Origin: Azospirillum fermentarium
GTDB lineage: Bacteria > Pseudomonadota > Alphaproteobacteria > Azospirillales > Azospirillaceae
Length of the DNA stretch: 64,000 nucleotides
Assembly (NCBI RefSeq): GCF_025961205.1
Contig: NZ_JAOQNH010000003.1
Coordinates: 454,501 to 518,500, forward strand
Direction: 5' to 3'
Every line of letters begins with the position of its first letter. The stretch's first letter is position 1. The position numbers and the translations under genes are program-made. Below the pieces are notes generated by a model. That model worked only from the letters and a program-made list of their open reading frames with translations, did not search any database and was not told the origin of the DNA. Positions 8,446 through 17,252 of the stretch are shown one piece after another.

Positions 8446-8707
8446 GGGATGTTTCCTCGTATCGCGAAAGCAGGACCGGACGGCACCGGCGGCTTGCTGT
8501 TCCCACCCGTGTGGGCTGTTGTTGGTCCCGAGCATAACCACGGGCTGGCACCCGAAATAATTGGACTTTGGTACAAGGGCGGAAGAATCCGCCGCCGCGG
8601 CCAGCCCCGCGCCTCATATTGTTCCAAAGTCGCATAGGCGCGTCCGCAGCCTTTGGTTAAGCTTGCGGTCCCCTGAGACGACCCACGGAACCGGAGGAAC
8701 GCCGTTG
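8446..8707. promoter_or_regulatory. Divergent promoter region of the quinoprotein island
   Basis: About 260 bp separate the leftward cytochrome operon from the rightward ABC/beta-propeller operon. It must hold at least two promoters and is the obvious place for the island's activator to bind. I could not identify a reliable operator or -35/-10 pair by eye. Confidence 0.5.
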
Positions 8708-9931
8708 GTGGCCAGACCCGCCCTTTCCCTTCTGCGTGCCGCGGTGCTGGGCACGGCTCTGGCGGCGGTGCCGTCCGTTCTGGCCCCCGCCCCCGCCGCC
8801 GCGCAGGACGCCGCCGCCCAGGCCGTCCGCATCGCCTATCTGTCGCAGGTGGTGGAACATCCCCCGGCCCTGTCCAACCTGGACGCCGTGCCGGAGGACG
8901 AGGGGCGGGCCGGTGCCGAACTGGCCATCGCCGACAACGCCACCACCGGGCGGTTCCTGAAACAGACCTTCACCCTCGACACCGTGATGGTGGAGGAGGG
9001 GGGCGATCCGGCGGCGGCGCTGAAGGAACTGATCGCGCAGGGCCACCGTCTGGTGGTGCTGGACCTGCCCGCCGCGGCGGTGGCCCAGTTGGCCCGGCTG
9101 CCGGAGGCGCGGGACGTGCTGCTGTTCAACGCCGGGGCCAGCGACGATTCCCTGCGCGCCGCCGACTGCGCGCCCAACCTGCTGCACACCGCCCCCAGCC
9201 GCGCCATGCTGGCCGACGCGCTGGCCCAGTATCTGGTGTTGAAGCGCTGGACCAAATGGTTCCTGGTGGTGGGGCCGCGGCCCGAGGATGCGCTCTACGC
9301 CGCCGCCATCCGCCGCGCGGCCAAGAAGTTCGGCGCCACCATCGCCGCGGAAAAGGAATGGAGCGGCGATTTCGACGCCCGCCGCACCGCCCAGGCCGAG
9401 GTGCCCGTCTTCACCCGCGCCGGCAGTTACGACGTGCTGGTCGTCGCCGACGAGATCGGCGATTTCGGCGACTATCTGATGTACCGCACCGCCGACCCGC
9501 GGCTGGTGGCCGGCACCCAGGGGCTGGTGCCCACCGTCTGGCACCGCACCCACGAGCAATGGGGGGCGGCCCAGCTTCAGAACCGCTTCAACGCCCGGTT
9601 CAAGCGCGCCATGTCGCCCCGCGACTACGCCGTCTGGGCCGCCATCCGCGCGGTGGGAGAGGCGGCGACCCGCACCCAGTCCACCGACACGGGCAAGCTG
9701 GTCGCCTTCATCGAGGGGCCGGAGCTGACGCTGCCGGTGTTCCAGGGCCGCCCCGCCAGCTTCCGCCCGTGGGACGGGCAGATGCGCCAGCCGATCCTGC
9801 TGGCCGCCGACCGTTCGCTGGTCACCACCGCCCCCATCGACGGCTACCTCCACCCCCGCACCGAACTTGACACGCTGGGTTTCGACGAGCCGGAAACCGG
9901 CTGCAAGGCCCGCAAGAAAGCTTCCCGCTAG
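8708..9931 (+). CDS. PQQ-catabolism-associated ABC transporter substrate-binding protein
   Basis: A 407-residue periplasmic protein with a long Ala-rich signal peptide (about 1-32). It has the two-lobed fold of branched-chain amino acid binding proteins (Peripla_BP_6-like) and belongs to the group found only beside PQQ alcohol oxidation genes. Its ligand is unknown. No ATG fits the signal peptide. GGAGG at 8693-8697 supports either TTG at 8705 (7-nt spacing) or GTG at 8708 (10-nt); I list GTG. It is followed after 14 bp by the beta-propeller gene, so it heads the rightward operon. Confidence 0.82.
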   Translation: MARPALSLLRAAVLGTALAAVPSVLAPAPAAAQDAAAQAVRIAYLSQVVEHPPALSNLDAVPEDEGRAGAELAIADNATTGRFLKQTFTLDTVMVEEGGDPAAALKELIAQGHRLVVLDLPAAAVAQLARLPEARDVLLFNAGASDDSLRAADCAPNLLHTAPSRAMLADALAQYLVLKRWTKWFLVVGPRPEDALYAAAIRRAAKKFGATIAAEKEWSGDFDARRTAQAEVPVFTRAGSYDVLVVADEIGDFGDYLMYRTADPRLVAGTQGLVPTVWHRTHEQWGAAQLQNRFNARFKRAMSPRDYAVWAAIRAVGEAATRTQSTDTGKLVAFIEGPELTLPVFQGRPASFRPWDGQMRQPILLAADRSLVTTAPIDGYLHPRTELDTLGFDEPETGCKARKKASR

Positions 9932-9945
9932 AAGGACACACCACC

Positions 9946-10917
9946 ATGCGCCTGCGCGCCCTTTTCCTGGCCGCATCCACTGCCGCCCTGATGACGGCTC
10001 TGCCCGCCGCCGCCCAGACGGCCTATGTGTCGAACGAGAAGGACAACAGCGTCTCGGTCATCGACATGAAGACGCTGGCCGTCACCGGCACCATCAAGGT
10101 GGGCCAGCGCCCGCGTGGCATCGTGCTCAGCCGCGACAACACCAAGCTGTACATCTGCGCCAGCGACGACGACACGGTGCAGGTGCTGGATCTGGCGACC
10201 CGCAAGATCGTCAGCAACCTGCCCTCGGGCGAGGATCCCGAGCTGTTCGCCCTGCACCCCGACGGCCGCCAGCTCTTCATCGCCAACGAGGACAGCAACG
10301 TGGTGACCGTGGTGGACACCCAGGACCGCAAGGTGCTGTTCCAGGTGGACGTGGGCGTGGAACCCGAAGGCATGGCCGTCAGCCCCGACGGCAAATGGGC
10401 GGTCAACACGTCGGAGACCACCAACATGGTCCATTGGATCGACGTGGAAAAGCGCGCGGTCACCGACAACACCCTGGTGGGCGCCCGCCCGCGCTATGCC
10501 CAGTTCACCAAGGACGGCAGCCAGTTGTGGGCGACGGCGGAGGTGGGCGGCACCCTGTCGGTCATCGACACCGCCACCCGCAAGGTCACCAAGACCGTCT
10601 CCTTCGCCATCAAGGGCGTGCCCAAGGACCGCATCCAGCCGGTGGGCATCCGCCTGACCGACGACGGACGCTACGGCTTCATCGCCCTTGGCCCGGCGAA
10701 CCACGTGGCGGTGGTGGACGCCAAGACCTTCGAGGTGGTGAAATACCTGCTGGTGGGCCGGCGCGTGTGGCAGCTCGACTTCACGCCCGATCAGAAGACC
10801 GTGGTGTCCACCAACGGCGTCAGCGGTGACGTTTCGGTGATCGATGTGGAGTCCCTGACCGTGACCAAGAGCATCAAGGTCGGCCGTTATCCCTGGGGGG
10901 TGGCGATTGCCCCCTGA
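9946..10917 (+). CDS. PQQ-dependent catabolism-associated beta-propeller protein
   Basis: A 323-residue exported protein: signal peptide (about 1-25, ending PAAAQT), then repeated YVTN-type blades such as VSVIDMKTLAVTGTIKVG and VVDTQDRKVLFQVDVG. The repeats recur about every 40 residues, consistent with a seven-bladed propeller. Members are linked to PQQ alcohol oxidation but have no assigned activity; a structural or electron-transfer scaffold role is a guess. Its stop overlaps the start of the ATPase gene by 11 nt. Confidence 0.88.
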   Translation: MRLRALFLAASTAALMTALPAAAQTAYVSNEKDNSVSVIDMKTLAVTGTIKVGQRPRGIVLSRDNTKLYICASDDDTVQVLDLATRKIVSNLPSGEDPELFALHPDGRQLFIANEDSNVVTVVDTQDRKVLFQVDVGVEPEGMAVSPDGKWAVNTSETTNMVHWIDVEKRAVTDNTLVGARPRYAQFTKDGSQLWATAEVGGTLSVIDTATRKVTKTVSFAIKGVPKDRIQPVGIRLTDDGRYGFIALGPANHVAVVDAKTFEVVKYLLVGRRVWQLDFTPDQKTVVSTNGVSGDVSVIDVESLTVTKSIKVGRYPWGVAIAP

Positions 10918-11647
10918 TGCGGTGGCGTTCGCCGCCGAGGGGTTGCGCTATGCCTATGGCGCGCGGGTGGCGCTGGATGGTGTCGGCTTCGCCGTGCCGT
11001 CCGGCGGTTTCACAGCGCTTCTGGGGCCGAACGGGGCCGGCAAGTCCACCCTGTTCGCCATCGCCACCGGCCTGCTGGTGCCGCAGGCCGGCACGGTGAC
11101 GGTGCAGGGCCACGATCTGGGGCGCCGCCCCGGTGCGGCCCTGGCCGCCATGGGGGTGGTGTTCCAGCAGCCCACGCTGGATCTGGACCTGACGGTGGAG
11201 CAGAATTTGCGCTACTTCGCCGCTCTCCACGGGCTGGGGGGCGGGGAGGCGGCCCGGCGCATCGACGCCGAACTGGACCGGCTGGAACTGTCCGACCGCC
11301 GGAAAGAGGTGGTGCGGCGGCTGAACGGCGGGCACCGGCGGCGGGTGGAAATCGCCCGCGCCCTGCTGCACCGCCCGCCGCTGCTGCTGCTGGACGAGCC
11401 CACGGTGGGGCTGGACCGCCGGTCGCGGCTGGGGCTGATCGCCCATGTGCGCGATCTGTGCCGCCGCGACGGGCTGGCGGTGCTGTGGGCCACCCACCTG
11501 ATCGACGAGATCGAAGAGGGCGACCGCGTGGTGGTGCTGCACCGGGGCCGGGTGCGCGCCGGCGGCGGTGTCGCCGCGGTGGTGGCCGCCGCCGGTGCGG
11601 CGGATCTGGCGGACGCGTTCGACCGGCTGACGGAAGAGGGGCGATGA
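10907..11647 (+). CDS. ABC transporter ATP-binding protein (PQQ-catabolism associated)
   Basis: A 246-residue ABC ATPase. Walker A is GPNGAGKST, the signature is degenerate (LNGGHRRR instead of LSGGQ), Walker B is LLLLDEPTVG, and the switch His is in ATH. The start is TTG 10907, inside the end of the propeller gene; GTG 10922 is an alternative. It pairs with the ABC-2 permease that follows with an ATGA overlap. Such exporters sit beside PQQ alcohol dehydrogenases in many proteobacteria; the cargo is unknown. Confidence 0.9.
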   Translation: MPPDAVAFAAEGLRYAYGARVALDGVGFAVPSGGFTALLGPNGAGKSTLFAIATGLLVPQAGTVTVQGHDLGRRPGAALAAMGVVFQQPTLDLDLTVEQNLRYFAALHGLGGGEAARRIDAELDRLELSDRRKEVVRRLNGGHRRRVEIARALLHRPPLLLLDEPTVGLDRRSRLGLIAHVRDLCRRDGLAVLWATHLIDEIEEGDRVVVLHRGRVRAGGGVAAVVAAAGAADLADAFDRLTEEGR

Positions 11648-12450
11648 TGGGGCCGTACCTGATTGCCCTGCGCGGGATCGTGGTGCGCGAGGTGCTGCGG
11701 TTCCTGCACCAGCGCGAACGCTTCTTCGGCGCGCTGGTCCGCCCGTTGGTGTGGCTGTTCGTGTTCGCCGCCGGCTTCCGCGCCGCCCTGGGCGTGGCGA
11801 TCATCCCGCCGTACGAGACCTATATCCCGTACGAGGTCTACATCGTGCCGGGGCTGATCGGCATGATCCAGCTCTTCAACGGCATGCAGGGGTCGCTGTC
11901 CATGGTCTATGACCGGGAAATGGGCAGCATGCGCGTGCTGCTGACCAGCCCGTTGCCGCGCGGCTTCCTGCTGTTCGCCCGCCTGCTGGCGGGCGTGGTG
12001 GTGTCGGTATTCCAGGTCTACGGTTTCCTGGCCATCGTGGCGCTGTACGGCGTGCCGCTGCCGGGATGGTCGCCGTTGACCGTGCTGCCGGCCCTGCTGC
12101 TGAACGGCATGATGCTGGGCGCTTTGGGCATGACGCTGGCATCCACCATCCGGCAGTTGGAGAATTTCGCCGGGGTGATGAATTTCGTGGTCTTCCCGCT
12201 GTTCTTCCTGTCGTCAGCCCTCTATCCCCTGTACCGCATGGAAGAGGCGGGGGAACTGCTCTACTGGCTGTGCCGGGTCAATCCCTTCACCCACGGGGTC
12301 GAACTGGTCCGCTTCGCCCTCTATGGGCAGATGAACGGAGAGGGGCTGGCTGTGGTGGCGGGCGCGCTGCTGCTGTTCTTGGCGCTGGCAATCCGGGGCT
12401 ATTCCCCCGCCCGCGGCATGGGGAGCAAGGGGCCGCAAGCCGCCGGCTGA
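11644..12450 (+). CDS. ABC-2 type permease (PQQ-catabolism associated)
   Basis: A 268-residue inner-membrane protein with about six hydrophobic segments in the ABC-2 (NodJ/DrrB-like) arrangement, including the conserved stretch VNPFTHGVELVRFALYG near the C-terminus. The start ATGATG overlaps the ATPase stop, so ATPase and permease are coupled. It closes the rightward quinoprotein operon. An export direction is expected from the ABC-2 family, although a binding protein heads the operon, which is an odd combination. Confidence 0.88.
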   Translation: MMGPYLIALRGIVVREVLRFLHQRERFFGALVRPLVWLFVFAAGFRAALGVAIIPPYETYIPYEVYIVPGLIGMIQLFNGMQGSLSMVYDREMGSMRVLLTSPLPRGFLLFARLLAGVVVSVFQVYGFLAIVALYGVPLPGWSPLTVLPALLLNGMMLGALGMTLASTIRQLENFAGVMNFVVFPLFFLSSALYPLYRMEEAGELLYWLCRVNPFTHGVELVRFALYGQMNGEGLAVVAGALLLFLALAIRGYSPARGMGSKGPQAAG

Positions 12451-12584
12451 AGCATCGCCGAACCACATTCGAGCTGATCGGCCAGGGTCATGAGGGCCAG
12501 ACGGCGCCCGTTGGTCTGTTCCACGGCGATTTCCCGCATCCGCTGGGCCATTGCCCGCAGTTCCAGGTGGTGTTCGTTGGTCAT
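12399..12584 (-). CDS. Small hypothetical protein
   Basis: A 61-residue frame preceded by GGGGAG at 9-nt spacing. The first 40 residues (ELRAMAQRMREIAVEQTNGRR...LADQLE) form an amphipathic helical pattern typical of small, unnamed alphaproteobacterial proteins. Its 3' end overlaps the end of the convergent ABC permease gene by 52 bp. No function can be assigned. It lies 24 bp after another small leftward ORF and may be cotranscribed with it. Confidence 0.5.
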   Translation of the reverse strand: MTNEHHLELRAMAQRMREIAVEQTNGRRLALMTLADQLECGSAMLQPAACGPLLPMPRAGE

Positions 12585-12608
12585 GGCCTGGACTCCCCGT
12601 CGGGGGTT

Positions 12609-12800
12609 TTAAAAAAGGTCGATGTCGCCGGCCGGTCCGCCCAGCACCATGGCCCCCCCCTGGCTGTCCAGAATGGTGGTGGGGCCATGGCGGGCGGCCA
12701 CGCGGGCCAGCGCCAGCATGGCGCGTTGCGGGGCGGCGGTGCGCTGACGGTTGTGGCCGTTCAGACGTGGGCGGGCCGGGCCGATGGTCATGGTCAACAT
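12609..12800 (-). CDS. Small hypothetical protein
   Basis: A 63-residue frame. AAGGA lies 7 nt before the ATG at 12800, a good ribosome site in an A/T-rich leader. The product is basic in its first half (RPRLNGHNRQR) and has no recognised domain. A second in-frame ATG follows 3 codons on. It is unrecognised; support rests on the ribosome site and the tandem arrangement with the next small ORF. Confidence 0.4.
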   Translation of the reverse strand: MLTMTIGPARPRLNGHNRQRTAAPQRAMLALARVAARHGPTTILDSQGGAMVLGGPAGDIDLF

Positions 12801-13320
12801 TATTTATTCCTTATAAAGATGCGTTTCTTCCCGTTACTTGACGTAAATCATCTGCATGACGGCAACGTATGGCGGTGGCGTTGCTCATGAAGGGGAGCCG
12901 GAGAGCGGCGGAAGCGGATCTTGGTCTGCATCGGTGGGCCTTTCTGGTCGGTCGTCGGTGGCAGAAGGCGGCGTATGCGGGGAGGCGGGGGGTGGTCCTG
13001 GAGAAAAACTCTATGAAACTGAGGGGTTTCTCGTCTTCGTCACCCTTAATGCGAGTACAGTTATATCGTCAGGCATATGCGCTTGGTAGGGGAATCGGTG
13101 CCGGCAAAGTGCGACAAAACGACGCATTTTGGAAAATACTCTTGACGGCGATCAAATTTTTAAATGGATTTCCCGAGAGAAGTCATAGAAATCAACGGGT
13201 TAGAAAATTCCGTTTATGATAATAAAATAACACCCTCTGGTGTGCAAAAGCGGAATTGAACGTAGTAATGTTATCAAACAAAGAAAATAAAAGGGACTTC
13301 ATCCCGAAAGTCATATGATT
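12801..13320. other. Long intergenic region with an A/T-rich segment
   Basis: A 520-bp gap. The part from about 13100 to 13315 is strikingly A/T-rich compared with the rest of the window. It contains a short dyad (ACACC-CTCT-GGTGT, 13230-13243). The frame that spans 12869-13219 has no ribosome site or family resemblance. It should hold the promoter of the small leftward ORFs and the 3' end of the LysR transcript. Nothing else is recognisable. Confidence 0.5.
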
Positions 13321-14238
13321 CTAGTACGTCGGCCCGGTCTTCAACCGCTCCCAGAAGCGTTCGGCCACGGGGGACAGACGGGCGCGTGGGCGGAACAGGC
13401 GGATGGTGATGGGGATGTCCCACCGCCCGTCTCCCGCCCGCACCAGCCCGCCGCCGGGCACCAGATCCGGTTGCACCAGACTGAGCGGCAGCCACGCCAG
13501 CCCGCGCCCGTCCAGCGCCATGGTTTTCAGCAGAACGGCCACGTGGGAAGTAAAGACGGTTTCCAGGCACGGGCGCGGCTCCATGGTGCCGCGGGCGGCC
13601 TCGGCGATGCGGCCCATGCCGGATTCATCGCTGTAGGACAGATGCGCCACCGGCTGGCCGGGACCGCCGGGCAGGGGATGGCGCGGGGCGCCGGCCCCGT
13701 CGGGGGCGCACACGGGAACCAGGGTGTCGGCCCCCAGGGTCAGCGAGCGGAAATCGCCGCCGTCCAGCCGGCCCGGTGCCGCCGGGTGGTGGTGGCACAG
13801 CAGGAATTGCGCCTGTCCCTGAAGCATGATGCGCTCGCACGCCTGCATGGTGTCGGCCACCAGCCGGATGCCGCTCAGCGGTTCGGGGGCGGCGTCCTCC
13901 ACCGCCCGCAGCCACGCGGGGAAATAGGTCAGCGCCAGCGCGTGGGTGGAGGCGAAGGTGACGGTGGCCGCGGCGGTGGACACCAGCGCGCGGATATCCT
14001 CCCGCCCCTGGTGCAGACGGCGCAGCGTATCCTCCGCCACCGGGCGGAAGCGCTCGCCGGCCTCGGTCAGGGTGATGCGGTGGGTGGCGCGGTCGAACAG
14101 CGGCGCCCCCACCCAATCCTCCAGCGCCTTCACCCGCCGGCTCAGCGCCGGCTGGGTGACGTTGCGGTGTTCGGCGGCGCGGGAGAAGTTGGCCCACTCG
14201 GCCACCGCCAGGAAGTCTTCGAGCCAGATGGTGTCCAT
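13321..14238 (-). CDS. LysR-family transcriptional regulator
   Basis: A 305-residue LysR protein. The N-terminal winged helix-turn-helix (about 1-60) has the classic NFSRAAEHRNVTQPALSRRVKALED pattern across residues 17-41, followed by a periplasmic-binding-like effector domain. It begins 36 bp after the D-tartrate dehydratase gene on the same strand and is probably cotranscribed with it. This suggests control of tartrate catabolism, which is an inference from position. LysR genes more often lie divergent to their targets. Confidence 0.92.
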   Translation of the reverse strand: MDTIWLEDFLAVAEWANFSRAAEHRNVTQPALSRRVKALEDWVGAPLFDRATHRITLTEAGERFRPVAEDTLRRLHQGREDIRALVSTAAATVTFASTHALALTYFPAWLRAVEDAAPEPLSGIRLVADTMQACERIMLQGQAQFLLCHHHPAAPGRLDGGDFRSLTLGADTLVPVCAPDGAGAPRHPLPGGPGQPVAHLSYSDESGMGRIAEAARGTMEPRPCLETVFTSHVAVLLKTMALDGRGLAWLPLSLVQPDLVPGGGLVRAGDGRWDIPITIRLFRPRARLSPVAERFWERLKTGPTY

Positions 14239-14274
14239 GGCCCGTTCTGGCAGCCGCTGGCCCTTCTGTCCAGC

Positions 14275-15444
14275 TTACACGCCCAGCAGCTCGTGCAGCG
14301 TGGCGATCAGCGCCGATTTGGCTTCGAACCCCACGCCGGGGGCGTCGGGGAGGCCGACATAGCCGTCCTGCACCGCCAGACCGTCGGCAAAGCCGCCGAA
14401 GGGCTGGAACACGCCGGGATAGGATTCGTTGCCGCCCAGATGCAGCCCGGCGGCGATGTTCAACGACATCTGGTGGCCGCCGTGGGGCACCACCCGCCGG
14501 CTGGACCAGCCGAGCTGCGCCATGGCGTCCAGGGTGCGGGTGTATTCCACCAGCCCATAGCTGAGCGCGCAGTCGAACTGCAGCCAGTCGCGGTCGGGGT
14601 TCATGCCGCCGTGGCGCAGCAGGTTGCGGGCGTCCTGGTGGGAGAACAGGTTCTCCCCCGTCGCCATGGCGCCGTCGTAGTGGCGGCCCAGTTCGGCCTG
14701 CAGGGCATAATCCAGCGGGTCGCCGGCCTCTTCGTACCAGAACAGGTTATACGGCTTCAACGCCTTGGCATAGGCGACGGCGGTGTCGAGGCCGAAGCGG
14801 CCGTTGGCGTCCACGCACAGGTATTGCCCGTCGCCCACCACCTCCAGCACCGCCTCGATGCGGCGCAGATCCTCGTCCAGGGGGGCGCCGCCGATCTTCA
14901 TCTTGACGGTCTTGTAGCCCATGTCGCGGTAGGAGCGCATTTCGTCCTGCAGCGCGTCCAGCCCCTTGCCGGGGTAGTAATAGCCGCCCGCGGCATAGAC
15001 CCACACCCGGTCGTCGGCCCGTCCGCCGCGGTAGCGGTCGGCCAGCAGGCGGTACAGCGGCACCCCGGCGGCCTTGGCCACCGCGTCCCAGATGGCCATG
15101 TCCAGCGTGCCCACCGCCACCGAGCGTTCGCCGTGGCCGCCGGGCTTCTCGTTGGTCATCATCCGCGCCCAGGCGCGGAACGGGTCGATCAGGCCGGTGT
15201 CCGGGTCGAGCAGGCTGTCGGGATCGGCCTCCAGCAGCCGGGGGATGAAGCGCTGGCGCAGCAGGCCCGCCGCGTCGTAGCGCCCGTTGGAATGAAACCC
15301 GTAACCCACCACCGGCTTGCCGTCGCGCACCACGTCGGTCACCACCGCCACCACCGAACAGGTCATCCGGCTGAAGTCGATGTAGGCGTTGGAGATGTCG
15401 GACGCGATGGACGCGACCTTTTCACGAATCTCGACGATGCGCAT
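14275..15444 (-). CDS. tarD: D(-)-tartrate dehydratase
   Basis: A 389-residue enolase-superfamily enzyme that dehydrates D-tartrate to oxaloacetate. It closely resembles the characterised Bradyrhizobium enzyme in length and motifs. Visible are the KxK acid/base pair (Lys181, Lys183 in KMKIGG), metal ligands Asp212 (VDANGRF), Glu239 (WYEEAGDP, second-ligand region) and Glu264 (TGENLFS), and the catalytic His region PHGGHQMSLN (321-324). The segment NEKPGGHGERSVAVGT is also shared. The ATG at 15444 follows AGGGAAG; the frame extends upstream but without a site. No tartrate transporter is adjacent. Confidence 0.93.
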   Translation of the reverse strand: MRIVEIREKVASIASDISNAYIDFSRMTCSVVAVVTDVVRDGKPVVGYGFHSNGRYDAAGLLRQRFIPRLLEADPDSLLDPDTGLIDPFRAWARMMTNEKPGGHGERSVAVGTLDMAIWDAVAKAAGVPLYRLLADRYRGGRADDRVWVYAAGGYYYPGKGLDALQDEMRSYRDMGYKTVKMKIGGAPLDEDLRRIEAVLEVVGDGQYLCVDANGRFGLDTAVAYAKALKPYNLFWYEEAGDPLDYALQAELGRHYDGAMATGENLFSHQDARNLLRHGGMNPDRDWLQFDCALSYGLVEYTRTLDAMAQLGWSSRRVVPHGGHQMSLNIAAGLHLGGNESYPGVFQPFGGFADGLAVQDGYVGLPDAPGVGFEAKSALIATLHELLGV

Positions 15445-15542
15445 GGCGGGGCTTCCCTGCTGGCTGTGATGCCGGAAAGGTAAGCCCGCCGTCACCCGCG
15501 GGCGAATGCCGTCTTGGCATCAATGAATGCCGAACCCGCATG

Positions 15543-15573
15543 AAAAAGGGCCGCGGTGTCGCCACCGCGGCCC
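15543..15573 (-). terminator. Intrinsic terminator of the actP operon
   Basis: GGGCCGCGGTG pairs perfectly over 11 bp with CACCGCGGCCC around a TCGC loop. On the leftward strand it is followed by five Ts. It lies 24 nt after the actP stop codon and insulates actP from tarD. Confidence 0.92.
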
Positions 15574-15596
15574 CCTTCCTCAGAACCGGATCAGGC

Positions 15597-17252
15597 TCAG
15601 TGCGAGGACGCCGCCGCCGCACCCAGGCCGGTTTCCGACCGGATGTACTGGTAATCGTACGCCTTGGCCTCGTCCTTGGCGCGCTGGCTCTTGTCGGTGA
15701 CCGAGAACAGCCAGATGCCGGCGAAGGCCAGCGCCATGGAGAACAGCGCCGGGTGCTCGTACGGGAAGATCGGCTTGGCGAAGCCGAAGATGCTGACCCA
15801 CACGGTGGGGCCGACCACCACCATGGCGATGCAGCTCACCAGACCGGCGAAGCCGCCCACCAGCGCGCCGCGGGTGGTCATGCCCTTCCAGAAGATGGAC
15901 AGCAGCAGCACGGGGAAGTTCACCGACGCCGCCAGACCAAAGGCCAGCGCCACCATGAACGCGATGTTCTGGTTTTCGAACGCCAGGCCGAGCGTGATGG
16001 CGATGACGCCCAGCGCCAGGGTGGCGATGCGCGACACGCGGATTTCGCTGCGCTCGTCGGCCTTGCCCTTCTTGATGACGTTGGCATAGAGGTCGTGGCT
16101 GACCGCCGACGCGCCGGCCAGCGTCAGACCGGCCACCACCGCCAGGATGGTGGCGAAGGCCACCGCCGAGATGAAGCCCAGGAACACGTTGCCGCCCACC
16201 GCCTTGGACAGGTGGATGGCCGCCATGTTGCCGCCGCCGATGATGGCGCCCGCGGCGTTCAGGTATTCGGGGTTGGTGCCGACGATGACGATGGCCAGGA
16301 AGCCGATCAGCACCGTCAGGATGAAGAAGTAGCCGATGAAGCCGGTGGCGTAGAACACCGACTTGCGCGCTTCCTTGGCGTCGGGAACGGTGAAGAAGCG
16401 CATCAGGATGTGGGGCAGGCCGCCCGGACCGCACATCAGCGCCAGGCTGAGCGACAGCGCCGCGATGGGATCGGTCATGCCCGCCGACGGCGTGAGCAGG
16501 GCGGGGCCGGCCTTGTGGACCTCCACGGCCTTGGACACCAGCAGATCGACGCTGAAGCCGAACTGGGCCAGCGCCATGCCCACCAGCACGGTGCAGCCGC
16601 CCAGCAGCATCACCGCCTTGATGATCTGCACCCAGGTGGTGGCCAGCATGCCGCCGAAGGTCACGTACATGATCATCAGCACGCCGACCAGCACCACGGC
16701 ATAGGCATATTCCAGACCGAACAGAAGCTGGATCAGCTTGCCCGCACCCACCATCTGCGCGATCAGGTAGAAGCACACCACCGCCAGCGAGCCGATGGCC
16801 GACAGCGTGCGGATCGGCGTCTGCGACAGGCGGTAGGAGGCCACGTCGGCAAAGGTGAAGCGGCCCAGGTTGCGCAGCCGTTCGGCCACCAGGAACAGCA
16901 TCATCGGCCAGCCCATCAGGAAGCCGATGGTGTAGATCACCCCGTCGAAGCCCTTGGCGAACACCATGCCCGACAGGCCCAGGAACGCCGCCGCCGACAT
17001 GTAGTCGCCGGCAATGGCCAGACCGTTCTGGAAGCCGGAGATGCCGCCGCCCGCGGTGTAGAAGTCGGACGCCGAGCGGGTGCGCTTGGACGCCCAATAG
17101 GTGATGCCCAGCGTGCCGGCCACGAACACCAGGAACATGGCGATGGCCATCACGTTCACCGGCTGGCGCTGCACCGCCCCGTCGATGGCCGTGGCCAGCG
17201 ACGGCGATGCGGCCAGGACACCGGCCAGGGTCAGGGTCAGAAGACGGCTCAT
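15597..17252 (-). CDS. actP: Cation/acetate symporter ActP
   Basis: A 551-residue sodium:solute symporter with about 13-14 hydrophobic segments, starting with a cleavable-looking leader (about 1-22) as in E. coli ActP. Characteristic stretches include SASDFYTAGGGISGFQNGLA and PHILMRFFTVPDAKEARKS. It takes up acetate and other short monocarboxylates. The start ATG overlaps the stop of the DUF485 gene by 4 nt (ATGA), the usual yjcH-actP arrangement. No acs gene is present here. A strong terminator follows. Confidence 0.95.
   Translation of the reverse strand: MSRLLTLTLAGVLAASPSLATAIDGAVQRQPVNVMAIAMFLVFVAGTLGITYWASKRTRSASDFYTAGGGISGFQNGLAIAGDYMSAAAFLGLSGMVFAKGFDGVIYTIGFLMGWPMMLFLVAERLRNLGRFTFADVASYRLSQTPIRTLSAIGSLAVVCFYLIAQMVGAGKLIQLLFGLEYAYAVVLVGVLMIMYVTFGGMLATTWVQIIKAVMLLGGCTVLVGMALAQFGFSVDLLVSKAVEVHKAGPALLTPSAGMTDPIAALSLSLALMCGPGGLPHILMRFFTVPDAKEARKSVFYATGFIGYFFILTVLIGFLAIVIVGTNPEYLNAAGAIIGGGNMAAIHLSKAVGGNVFLGFISAVAFATILAVVAGLTLAGASAVSHDLYANVIKKGKADERSEIRVSRIATLALGVIAITLGLAFENQNIAFMVALAFGLAASVNFPVLLLSIFWKGMTTRGALVGGFAGLVSCIAMVVVGPTVWVSIFGFAKPIFPYEHPALFSMALAFAGIWLFSVTDKSQRAKDEAKAYDYQYIRSETGLGAAAASSH

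Noticed and set aside
12594..12610. Terminator for the quinoprotein ABC operon (CCCC-GTC-GGGG then Ts)
   Set aside because: The stem is only 4-5 bp and lies 140 bp past the permease stop within the small-ORF region; too weak to call.
12869..13219. Possible 116-aa gene in the A/T-rich gap
   Set aside because: No ribosome site, no family pattern, and composition changes across it; treated as non-coding.
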